Below, one piece after another: positions 1 to 6,255 of a DNA stretch of 9,976 nucleotides. Made by a program: the position numbers and the translations under genes. Each line of letters opens with the position of its first letter. Position 1 is the stretch's first letter. The notes under the pieces were generated by a model, which saw nothing but the letters and a program-made list of their open reading frames with translations, had not been told where the DNA came from and made no database searches. The DNA comes from Bacillota bacterium (GTDB lineage Bacteria > Bacillota_A > Clostridia > Lachnospirales > WQUN01). The stretch lies in NCBI GenBank assembly GCA_009786175.1, contig WQTQ01000138.1, positions 1-9,976 of the forward strand, read 5' to 3'.

Positions 1-363
1 CAAACCGGGATGCCAAACACACCCGGTGTCCATGAGTGGCTAAGAATTAACCTTGGCAGTGCCGCAACAATTACAACCATAAGAATTTTGCATGGCACAA
101 TCGCACAAAACAGCAGAGAGTATTTAGTTTTGGGCAGCAATACAGACATTCCGCCAACTCTTGCAACTCTCGGCTACTTCACAGAATTAGGACACTTTTC
201 CAGCGATGTTTCATATGGCAGTAACATTGTTGTAGGCTCCAACACATTTGTTATAAACTCTGCCGAGGCATATCAATATATTTGGTTTTATATCTTAAGA
301 GGCCCCGGCAGCGGGGGTTCCCGCGCGCGGTTTATAGAAATTGAAGTTTACGGAAGCTACTAA
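1..363 (+). CDS. C-terminal part of a discoidin-like (F5/8 type C) secreted or surface protein, partial
   Basis: The reading frame is open from the first base and ends at TAA 361-363, so the real start lies to the left of the window; the ATG at position 10 has no ribosome binding site and is just an internal Met. The visible 120 residues resemble the second half of an F5/8 type C (discoidin/galactose-binding) beta-sandwich: an early 'EWLRINLGS' strand (W then hydrophobic-x-LGS), a middle rich in S, T, N and G, and the closing 'RFIEIEVYGSY' strand, which matches the family's usual terminal 'I-E-I-x-V-Y-G'. Such domains normally sit on extracellular enzymes or adhesins and bind carbohydrate or other surface ligands. 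The protein ends right after the domain, with no sortase motif or membrane anchor. Which catalytic or binding partner lies upstream cannot be known from here. The domain call rests on pattern recognition only and is moderately sure. Confidence 0.7.
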   Translation, partial: QTGMPNTPGVHEWLRINLGSAATITTIRILHGTIAQNSREYLVLGSNTDIPPTLATLGYFTELGHFSSDVSYGSNIVVGSNTFVINSAEAYQYIWFYILRGPGSGGSRARFIEIEVYGSY

Positions 364-382
364 CTAATGCATAATTAATTGC

Positions 383-426
383 ATACCCCCTGATATCACA
401 TTGGCGAATGTGATATCAGGGGGTAT
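383..426. terminator. Perfect 20-bp inverted repeat: terminator of the upstream gene or operator of the regulator gene
   Basis: Positions 383-402 and 407-426 are exact reverse complements around a 4-base loop (ggcg), giving a very stable hairpin 20 bp after the stop of the discoidin-like gene. Neither strand has a run of T directly after the stem (plus strand continues tgtacttt), so it is not a textbook intrinsic terminator. Each arm contains the self-palindromic octamer TGATATCA (391-398 and 411-418), the two copies being 20 bp apart, close to two helical turns. The right arm ends at the -35 box of the AraC-type gene, so it could also serve as an operator. Both roles are inferred. Confidence 0.55.
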
Positions 427-453
427 TGTACTTTAAACATCCTATGTTATAAT
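426..453 (+). promoter_or_regulatory. Sigma-A-type promoter of the AraC-family gene
   Basis: A perfect -10 box TATAAT lies at 448-453 with an extended -10 TG at 445-446. A -35-like TTGTAC lies at 426-431, giving a 16-bp spacer. Transcription would start near 460, leaving a very short leader that just includes the ribosome binding site at 463-468. The -35 box touches the last base of the inverted repeat at 383-426, so a protein bound to the repeat would hinder RNA polymerase. Confidence 0.7.
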
Positions 454-476
454 TTGCTGCAAAAGGAGAGATGGAT

Positions 477-1361
477 ATGTCTGCACAACACGCTTCCAGG
501 GGTGCATATTTCCGGTACGCGTCTGCTTACCCAAGCATTGCTTGCCATGGGGCCGGATATGCCAGCGAGCAGGATTATTTGTATATTAATTCTGCCGGTA
601 TTTACATGAAAGATTGCCCAAAAAACATTTATTCCCATGGGGACGGACGCAAAGATTACTATCTGGCGTACCATTATGGCGGGCATATGTTTTTGACTAT
701 AGACGGCGTACGGCATGAAGTAAAACCCGGGGATTTATTTCTGTTGTATCCGGGCCAGCCTCATACTTATTGGTACATAGATGACGGAAAAATACAAAAC
801 TACTGGATTCACTTTACGGGCTACGCCGCGCGCTCTATTGTAGAAATTTTCCGCTCACAAGGGCAGCAAATAATCTCTATCGGTAAGTATTTAGAGAATA
901 ATGCGTTTTTTAACAGAATCATCGACGAATTGGAAATGAAAAATTCCGGCTTTCAAATGATGTGTGTAGGGCACTTTTTGCAGCTTATAGCCACACTTAT
1001 ACGCCAGATGCAAAACACAGATAAAACCGCCCAGTGTAACCAGGCAATTGTACGCAGTATCCAATATATCCGTGACAATTACAAAGAAAAAATTTTAATA
1101 ACAGACTTGGCAAAAGAAGCCTCGATGAATGTAAAACGGTTTACGGCAGAATTTAGCGCATACACAGGTACTTTGCCTAAACAATATATTGTTATGTACC
1201 GTATAGAGCAAGCAATAGGCCTAATTACATCACAAAATATCAGCATGAGCCAGGCCGCAGAAATGGTTGGGTTCGACAACCAAATGTATTTTAGCCGCAT
1301 TTTTAAGAGACACATGAACATGACACCAAGCCAGTACAAGAAAAAATATACCGGCCGTTAA
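477..1361 (+). CDS. AraC-family transcriptional regulator with N-terminal cupin sensor
   Basis: A 294-residue regulator of normal AraC-family length and layout. Residues about 55-115 form a cupin-type ligand-binding domain: a glycine-rich turn near 'YHYGGHMFLTIDG', then 'VKPGDLFLLYPGQPHTY', the usual AraC_binding signature with proline, glycine and histidine. Residues about 190-290 hold two helix-turn-helix motifs, ending in the family signature 'GFDNQMYFSRIFKRHMNMTP' followed by SQYKK. It should bind DNA next to target promoters and respond to a small molecule, probably a sugar or related compound as in most cupin-AraC proteins. An ATG at 471 lies only 2 nt from the AAGGAG at 463-468, while the ATG at 477 has an 8-nt spacer, so 477 is preferred. 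The gene converges on the MFS gene and shares the stop region with it. The target is unknown; the discoidin-like gene, the transporter and its own promoter are the nearest candidates. Confidence 0.93.
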   Translation: MSAQHASRGAYFRYASAYPSIACHGAGYASEQDYLYINSAGIYMKDCPKNIYSHGDGRKDYYLAYHYGGHMFLTIDGVRHEVKPGDLFLLYPGQPHTYWYIDDGKIQNYWIHFTGYAARSIVEIFRSQGQQIISIGKYLENNAFFNRIIDELEMKNSGFQMMCVGHFLQLIATLIRQMQNTDKTAQCNQAIVRSIQYIRDNYKEKILITDLAKEASMNVKRFTAEFSAYTGTLPKQYIVMYRIEQAIGLITSQNISMSQAAEMVGFDNQMYFSRIFKRHMNMTPSQYKKKYTGR

Positions 1362-2572
1362 GTATGGCAGGCTTTGTTTAATGTCTTTGAAATTGTCATA
1401 AACACCAGCAGCACCGCCGCAAGAATAAGCGCGCACAAAGAAACCATCATAAAAACTTGGGTTCCGTGGCTGTCTATTATAAAGCCTGCCACACTGTTGC
1501 CAATTATTGCCCCCAGTCCAAGCTCGACAGTTCCCATTAATGTAATGGAAGTAGACCTTACAGAATTGGGAGTAACCTCGTCTAAATACCTCAAACGCCC
1601 CGTCAGGCCAAAAATAAAGCCCGGCGTACCGCCTACCAGGTGCGCCGCCGCAACCCAGAAAAACGAATTGGCAAACATAAGCAGCAACACATATACAAAC
1701 ATAAAACATATGCCAAGTATCATAAGCCTTATTGAACTTACACGCTTACATACAGTACCAACAAGAATAAACAACGGAATTTCAACAATGCACCGTAGAA
1801 ATTGAATCCTGAAAACATAATCCGGCCCTCTTCCGACTTCCGCCACAAAAGCAACCATAAATACCCACAATGGCTGCAATGCCAACGCCGATAACGCAAT
1901 AAATAAAATAAGAGCAAGGTATCGCTTATTAGAAACAAGTGATACAGCGTCCTTTCTCAAGTCAGGTTTTACCCGCTGCACGCTATTTTCCTTATTGCTT
2001 TCTCCCCTGCCCTTTGATACAAAAAGCCCCCAAACAATTGCAAACACAGTAATACCAACCGAGATTGGAATTACCGCCATTACGCCAAAATTGCCGCTTA
2101 TGTGCATGTATGCCCATGACAGCAAGCCAAAAAAAACAGACCCTGCCAAACGAATATGTCCGTATTGCAGCCCCGGTATGGCATTTACTTCAGACATGGT
2201 ATGGCTGTCTAAAAGCCCTACAATCCCGCAGCGGAAAATAACATCCAGCAATAATAATATTGTAGCCAAATAGAAATTACCCGTAAGTAAAACACTGCCA
2301 AAAAAAATTACCGACCCAACAAGGCAGAAACACAATACCCGCCTTGGCGAGCCGGTTTTATCGCTAATCATCCCCCAAACAGGCTGAAATACCATGCTAA
2401 GCACCGCAGAAATAGCAATAAAGATTCCAATCTGCGAATTTGGAGCCCCAAGATGGGTTAAAATTAAAACAACAGAAGCAGGCCCCACAAGGGCCGCCCA
2501 AACAATGCCGACAAAAACAAACAGTTTTGCAACCGGTGGTGCAGGCATATAATTTCGTATTCTAACAAGCAT
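1358..2572 (-). CDS. MFS transporter, MFS_1_like / sugar-proton symporter type
   Basis: A 404-residue, strongly hydrophobic protein of the size expected for a 12-helix major facilitator. The loop between helices 2 and 3 carries a variant of the MFS motif A ('WGMISDKTGSPRRV', residues about 62-75), and 'YGHIRLAGSVFFGLL' (about 137-151) matches the LacY/NupG-like subgroup (MFS_1_like), which moves sugars, nucleosides or related solutes. A charged central loop (about residues 190-212, rich in K, R, E and N) separates the two six-helix halves. The ATG at 2572 follows AGGAG (2583-2579) with a 6-nt spacer, and that AGGAG overlaps the TAG stop of the upstream DUF5711-like gene, so the two are almost surely translationally coupled. 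The gene's TAA overlaps the TAA of the convergent AraC-type gene, leaving no room for a terminator. The substrate cannot be read from the sequence. Confidence 0.92.
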   Translation of the reverse strand: MLVRIRNYMPAPPVAKLFVFVGIVWAALVGPASVVLILTHLGAPNSQIGIFIAISAVLSMVFQPVWGMISDKTGSPRRVLCFCLVGSVIFFGSVLLTGNFYLATILLLLDVIFRCGIVGLLDSHTMSEVNAIPGLQYGHIRLAGSVFFGLLSWAYMHISGNFGVMAVIPISVGITVFAIVWGLFVSKGRGESNKENSVQRVKPDLRKDAVSLVSNKRYLALILFIALSALALQPLWVFMVAFVAEVGRGPDYVFRIQFLRCIVEIPLFILVGTVCKRVSSIRLMILGICFMFVYVLLLMFANSFFWVAAAHLVGGTPGFIFGLTGRLRYLDEVTPNSVRSTSITLMGTVELGLGAIIGNSVAGFIIDSHGTQVFMMVSLCALILAAVLLVFMTISKTLNKACHT

Positions 2573-2581
2573 AATTAGCTC

Positions 2582-3808
2582 CTAATCGGAAAGTGTATCA
2601 AATACATTTTCAAATTCATTAACCCGTACTCTGCGGCGCACGTTAACTTCCGCACGGTTCGCGCCCACAACCAGTACGGTGTTCGTACCGTCTATAAACA
2701 ACATATCGCTGGTGTAATGCAAAGAATTATGTTCCCATAAATGATTTCCGCGCAAATCTATAGCATGGAAATTCCGGTCCGAACCAACAATCACTGCCCC
2801 ATGCCCAACAGAAAGATGGGTAGCCCGCCTTCCAAGGTTAAACTCCCCTACGTGTGTACCGTTCATATTTACAATGTATACAGTACCAACAGAGCTGCCA
2901 TTTAACGTGTTCAAATGCCTGTCCCCTGTTACGTATACCAAGTGTCTGTTACCGTCAAACCCAATATGAGAAAGCTCATTCTGCAAGTTAATAGTCCACG
3001 CTCTTTGTGGTTCGGAAACCAAGTATGGACGTGTTATTATCTGATAACATCTGATTTCTGACGGTGTGGCAATGATAAGCCTGTTATCTGCCATAAAACG
3101 TATGGTGTAAATCAATTCTTCTAACATTACAGCCGCAAATAAACCTTGATGTACGTCAACACCGGCAGCTCTGGCATCCGAGTCATTTATATACCTGAAT
3201 TGAATAGTGGTTGTTTTCCATACATTCACGTCCACAATTGCTACAGCAATGTAACGCCCATTTTCAGAAACATCTACTGCCAAAGGGAAAACCAAAGCAT
3301 CGGCTATATTTTGACTGTATAAAGGCACACCTGCTCTGATGCTTTGCTGGTTATGGACGTAAATACGGTACCCAAATGAAGTTTGCAAGATAACAGATAA
3401 AAAACCTGTCTCGTTTACGAAAAACGACACAATAGGGTCGTCAAACTCTGCAGTAAACATAAGGCCGGACGGGTTAAAAACGTGAACACTGCGTCCACCG
3501 GATTGTTCGCCCACCGCAATAATGTCCCCCCGGGCAACCGTCATCGCCCGTGTAAAGCCAATGGATTCGGTCCAGTGCGCACTCATGTCAGACACACGCC
3601 TGTATTGCACACCGGAACGGGTAACCAAGTAAAAAAAACGTGAATTATTGGAATGAAATGAGGGATTGGCGTCAAGGTCGAAAGGTATGCTGTACCCGGG
3701 TTCCATACGTACCACATGGCTTTGTCCAAAAAACGGAAGAAGAAACTGCACCATTAAAACAATGGTTATTAACCCCACAAAAATAAGTAACTTGGTTTTT
3801 ATAGTCAA
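2582..3808 (-). CDS. DUF5711-like membrane-anchored beta-propeller protein
   Basis: About 408 residues. The N-terminus is a short basic stretch (KTK) and one membrane segment ('LLIFVGLITIVLMVQFLLPF'), with no clear signal-peptidase site, so it is probably a signal anchor with the rest outside the cell. The rest is a chain of short beta repeats of WD40/PQQ-propeller style, with recurring patterns such as 'hydrophobic-x-V-G-E-x-S-G-G', 'ADNRLIIAT', 'YIVNMNGTHVGEFNL' and 'AIDLRGNHLWEH'. This layout fits the DUF5711 family of Clostridia, whose function is unknown. Start choice: the ATG at 3841 has no good ribosome binding site, while TTG 3808-3806 follows AGGTGA (3819-3814) with a 5-nt spacer, the same layout as the VanW gene next door; the longer form from 3841 (419 residues) remains possible. 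It lies between the VanW and MFS genes on the same strand. It may be a structural or sensing partner at the envelope. Confidence 0.75.
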   Translation of the reverse strand: MTIKTKLLIFVGLITIVLMVQFLLPFFGQSHVVRMEPGYSIPFDLDANPSFHSNNSRFFYLVTRSGVQYRRVSDMSAHWTESIGFTRAMTVARGDIIAVGEQSGGRSVHVFNPSGLMFTAEFDDPIVSFFVNETGFLSVILQTSFGYRIYVHNQQSIRAGVPLYSQNIADALVFPLAVDVSENGRYIAVAIVDVNVWKTTTIQFRYINDSDARAAGVDVHQGLFAAVMLEELIYTIRFMADNRLIIATPSEIRCYQIITRPYLVSEPQRAWTINLQNELSHIGFDGNRHLVYVTGDRHLNTLNGSSVGTVYIVNMNGTHVGEFNLGRRATHLSVGHGAVIVGSDRNFHAIDLRGNHLWEHNSLHYTSDMLFIDGTNTVLVVGANRAEVNVRRRVRVNEFENVFDTLSD

Positions 3809-3847
3809 TATATTCACCTGCTTGTTTTTATCACCTAGCATATTGTC

Positions 3848-3883
3848 ACAGCACCATTATATGTGCTGTTATGAGTTTATCAT
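3848..3883 (-). promoter_or_regulatory. Candidate internal promoter with the -10 box inside an inverted repeat
   Basis: On the minus strand a perfect TATAAT lies at 3861-3856 and a -35-like ATGATA (4 of 6 consensus bases) at 3883-3878, with a 16-bp spacer. The -10 box sits in the 8-base loop between exact 7-bp arms ACAGCAC and GTGCTGT (3848-3854 and 3863-3869 on the plus strand). Transcription would begin near 3849, only 8 nt before the ATG at 3841 but about 41 nt before the TTG at 3808, which favours the TTG start. The repeat could be an operator. Support is from sequence pattern only. Confidence 0.35.
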
Positions 3884-5217
3884 TACCCGGTCCCAATAGC
3901 AATAACTCCTTGTAACGGTTTATAGATAGATGTGTTAATTTGCACAACCTCCACTTCGCTGCCGTCCACATAAATGTGCTTATACAATTTTATGTGATAC
4001 CCTTCCTGCGACTGTAAAGTTATATACCTTTCTCCTTGTGGGATTGTATTATCAATTACTTCCCTGTATGGCCCGGGGGCAATTGTTTCTACTCGCTTTG
4101 CCTGAAAACGAATACTGCGGTTAGCGGGACGGTTTTCATGCCCGTGTATGAAAATTTGCAAATTTCCATCTGTCATTTGACTTGTTATAAGTATTGGGTG
4201 CAGGGTATTATTCTTGAATTTCAAATCGTAATAATCCCCGGCAACAGTAGCATCAAAACCACTGTCTACATAACTTACAGGTACAGAATGGTTGTGCCGC
4301 TGTACAACCGGCAGCTCTGCCATTAAAACCGCATTGTAAAGAGTAGACACAACTTGACATACACCGCCGCCAATATCTTCAACAGGCTCGCCCCGTACAA
4401 GCACTATGGCAGGCTTGTATCCGCTGTTTGGCCTGTGCGCGCCCACAATCGCACCTGTAGAAAAAACTTCCCCGGGATACAAAACCCGATTATGAATTTT
4501 TTCTGCTGCCAGCCGCACATTATGTATTCTGGGGTCTGTGTCCGTACCTGCGTATTCTGTTTGAAACGAACCTATTACCGATACTTCAAAGTCAAAATCT
4601 GCCATGGTGTAGTTGGGTTGTATTGTTTGCAGTATAATTTCCACAACGCCGCTTTCAAGGCTTCTAAGCACCTTATCCGTTGCCAATGCGATTGCCTGCG
4701 TATCCATCCCGTAGCCCACTTGCTCCGGTATAACTACTATGTTACCGTTTTCCAGCGCGAAACCGGCATTTTGCACCGGCTTACTAATTTGACGCGAAAT
4801 ACCGCTAAAAATACTCTCCATACGCTGTGGGATAATTTCCAGGCGGGCAGATGCGTTAATTTCATACGCACGTCCAAACATGCGCATAAGCCTGCTTTGT
4901 AAATTACCGGCGGTGCTGTACGCCATGGCCAGTTGAATGGGCTCGCTAAAGTTAAGCCTTGCGCCAAAATCTGCAAAAGCAAATTCCGCGATTATTTTTT
5001 TGCCAACAGAATATTGAATTGTCTTATTTTCAAGGCCCGGCTGGAAGTGTTCCATTAACACCGCATCGGCTTCTTCTGTTGTTAATCCGCCAACAGGTAC
5101 ACCGTGTATGTAAATATGAGTGTAGATTCTGTCTTGTGGTGAATTTACAAAAATTAACACCAGCCCCAAACTGACTGCCAAAAGCAAAATAATTAGTAAT
5201 ATTTTCGTTTTTTTCAC
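3883..5217 (-). CDS. VanW-family cell-envelope protein with PG_binding_4-like and G5-like domains
   Basis: About 444 residues. The start has a basic KKTK followed by a hydrophobic segment ('ILLIILLLAVSLGLVLIFV'), a signal peptide or anchor, so the protein works outside the membrane. Residues about 75-200 look like a PG_binding_4-type domain. Residues about 220-355 are a clear VanW domain, with 'LYPGEVFSTGAIVG', 'IGGGVCQVVSTLYNAV' and 'VVQRHNHSVPVSYV', then 'DATV' and 'DLKFKNN'. The C-terminal 65 residues ('IPQGERYITL...GYHIKLYKHIYVDG') resemble a G5 domain, often found on wall-binding proteins. VanW relatives occur in clostridial envelope and spore-wall contexts; biochemical activity is not settled. 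GTG 5217 follows AGAGGTGA with a 5-nt spacer from AGGTGA; the in-frame GTG at 5226 lies inside that ribosome binding site and has none of its own. The next gene begins within about 75 nt, so an operon with the propeller and the transporter is likely. Confidence 0.93.
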   Translation of the reverse strand: MKKTKILLIILLLAVSLGLVLIFVNSPQDRIYTHIYIHGVPVGGLTTEEADAVLMEHFQPGLENKTIQYSVGKKIIAEFAFADFGARLNFSEPIQLAMAYSTAGNLQSRLMRMFGRAYEINASARLEIIPQRMESIFSGISRQISKPVQNAGFALENGNIVVIPEQVGYGMDTQAIALATDKVLRSLESGVVEIILQTIQPNYTMADFDFEVSVIGSFQTEYAGTDTDPRIHNVRLAAEKIHNRVLYPGEVFSTGAIVGAHRPNSGYKPAIVLVRGEPVEDIGGGVCQVVSTLYNAVLMAELPVVQRHNHSVPVSYVDSGFDATVAGDYYDLKFKNNTLHPILITSQMTDGNLQIFIHGHENRPANRSIRFQAKRVETIAPGPYREVIDNTIPQGERYITLQSQEGYHIKLYKHIYVDGSEVEVVQINTSIYKPLQGVIAIGTG

Positions 5218-5235
5218 ATTTATCACCTCTTATGC

Positions 5236-5241
5236 ATTATA
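5236..5241 (-). promoter_or_regulatory. Candidate -10 box for the VanW operon in the 44-bp divergent spacer
   Basis: A perfect TATAAT lies on the minus strand at 5241-5236, which would start transcription near 5229, just at the AGAGGTGA ribosome binding site. This tight spacing mirrors the AraC-type gene at 448-468. The matching -35 region falls at about 5264-5258 and is poor (ATAATT), inside the start of the divergent M14 gene. The promoter of the M14 gene cannot be placed with confidence and may overlap the VanW coding start. Confidence 0.3.
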
Positions 5242-5261
5242 TTAAGCAGGGAGATGAAATT

Positions 5262-6137
5262 ATGTATGTTCCAACAACAAAACCGCTTACATCCAAACTG
5301 CTAAGACAAACAATATACACGCTTCTTACCTACTACCCCATCATAAATCACTGGGTAATTGGAAGAAGCCGAATGGGCAGCCCCGTTTATGCATTAACAA
5401 TTGGACACGGTGAAAAACATGTGCTGATAAACGCTGCCCACCATGCCAACGAATGGATTACATCTGTAATTGCCATGAAATTTTTAGAAGATTGTGCAAG
5501 CTCGGCAAAGAGTGAACACGAGTGGATTAATAGAACTACCCTTCACATAGTACCAATGGTTAACCCGGATGGGGTTGACCTTGTGACAGGCGGGCTTAAC
5601 AATTCACATGCAGCCTATAGAAAGGCCCGGCTGATGGCAGGAGAGGAACCGTTCCCCGATGGCTGGAAAGCAAATATTGCGGGAGTAGATTTAAACTCTA
5701 ACTACCCGGCAAGCTGGGAACAGGCAAAACATGATAAATTTGAACGGGGTTACACAAAACCGGGGCCCCGTGATTATGTGGGAATGTTTCCCCTTTGCGA
5801 GCCGGAAACCGCCGCAATGGCCGCATACACCATGGCAAAAAAATTTGTCTATACCGTTTCGTTGCACACACAGGGAGAAGTCATCTACTGGCAGTACCAA
5901 GATTACAGCCCGCCCGGGGCAGAAGAACTTGCCAAACGTCTTTCTGCCGCCGCCGGTTACGCATTGGAAGACGTACCGGATGTGTCCTCCCACGCAGGGT
6001 ATCGTGATTGGTTTATAGAGACGTTTAACCGGCCGGGCTTTACCGTTGAGTGCGGCCTTGGAGAAAACCCGCTGCCCCTTTCCGATTTTGAAAGTATTTA
6101 CAAAAAAACAGCCCCGCTGTTGTGGGAAGTAATATAA
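5262..6137 (+). CDS. M14 zinc carboxypeptidase, gamma-D-glutamyl-meso-DAP endopeptidase-like (M14C)
   Basis: A 291-residue metallopeptidase. Zinc ligands are the HxxE motif in 'HHANEW' (His61, Glu64) and His202 in 'SLHTQGE'; Glu263 in 'FTVECGLG' is the catalytic base. 'NPDGVD' (101-106) is a further family mark. The stretch 'GVDLNSNYPASWEQAK' followed by 'GPRDYVG' and 'CEPETAAM' resembles the peptidoglycan-peptide M14C group (ENP1/YqgT type), which cuts the gamma-D-Glu to diaminopimelate bond in muropeptides. The Arg that classical carboxypeptidases have after DLN is Ser here, as is common for that group. No signal peptide or LysM domain is present, so it probably acts in the cytoplasm on imported muropeptides or during sporulation. 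ATG 5262 has AGGGAG at 5248-5253 with an 8-nt spacer; the ATG at 5232 has no site. It is divergent from the VanW gene, 44 bp apart. The exact substrate is inferred. Confidence 0.9.
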   Translation: MYVPTTKPLTSKLLRQTIYTLLTYYPIINHWVIGRSRMGSPVYALTIGHGEKHVLINAAHHANEWITSVIAMKFLEDCASSAKSEHEWINRTTLHIVPMVNPDGVDLVTGGLNNSHAAYRKARLMAGEEPFPDGWKANIAGVDLNSNYPASWEQAKHDKFERGYTKPGPRDYVGMFPLCEPETAAMAAYTMAKKFVYTVSLHTQGEVIYWQYQDYSPPGAEELAKRLSAAAGYALEDVPDVSSHAGYRDWFIETFNRPGFTVECGLGENPLPLSDFESIYKKTAPLLWEVI

Positions 6138-6149
6138 TCAATGTATACT
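6120..6149 (+). promoter_or_regulatory. Weak candidate promoter for the nucleoside hydrolase gene
   Basis: TATACT at 6144-6149 (5 of 6 to the -10 consensus) with TTGTGG at 6120-6125 and an 18-bp spacer could start transcription near 6156, placing the palindrome at 6195-6215 in the 5' leader. A TATAAT at 6133-6138 overlaps the stop of the M14 gene but has no -35 partner. Read-through from the M14 gene is equally possible, as no terminator with a T run follows it. Confidence 0.25.
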
Positions 6150-6194
6150 ATAGCCGGAACAATTAACACAACTTTACTCCATGCGAAAATCCAT

Positions 6195-6215
6195 GTGGTG
6201 ACTCAGAGTCACCAC
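6195..6215. promoter_or_regulatory. Perfect 21-bp palindrome, candidate operator or leader hairpin
   Basis: GTGGTGACTC at 6195-6204 and GAGTCACCAC at 6206-6215 are exact reverse complements around a single A. As RNA it would fold as an 8-bp stem with a 5-nt loop. No T run follows (ttcaaacc), so an intrinsic terminator is unlikely. It lies 40 bp before the start of the nucleoside hydrolase gene, where a dimeric repressor could bind. No regulator gene is adjacent. The 118-bp gap (6138-6255) holds nothing else beyond the weak promoter and the ribosome binding site AAAGGAG at 6241-6247. Confidence 0.5.
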
Positions 6216-6255
6216 TTCAAACCAAATTTAATCCAACCCCAAAGGAGCGATTCAA

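Noticed and set aside
383..426. The long inverted repeat as a transposon end, attachment site or CRISPR element
   Set aside because: It is single, has a 4-base loop, and there is no transposase, integrase, target duplication or repeat array nearby.
1230..1709. A 159-codon minus-strand frame spanning the ends of the AraC-type and MFS genes
   Set aside because: It is a shifted frame through two well-supported genes and encodes a Cys/Tyr-rich sequence with no recognisable domain.
4354..4902. A 182-codon plus-strand frame opposite the VanW gene
   Set aside because: It lies fully antisense to a gene with clear VanW motifs, has no ribosome binding site, and its translation is rich in Cys, His, Arg and Tyr with no family pattern.
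5232..5261. Upstream ATG giving the M14 peptidase ten more residues
   Set aside because: No ribosome binding site precedes 5232, whereas ATG 5262 has AGGGAG with an 8-nt spacer; the added residues are not part of the peptidase fold.
6138..6255. A riboswitch or small RNA in the 118-bp gap before the nucleoside hydrolase gene
   Set aside because: Only the short palindrome is structured; no multi-helix layout or known riboswitch core is visible, and there is no terminator or anti-terminator pair.
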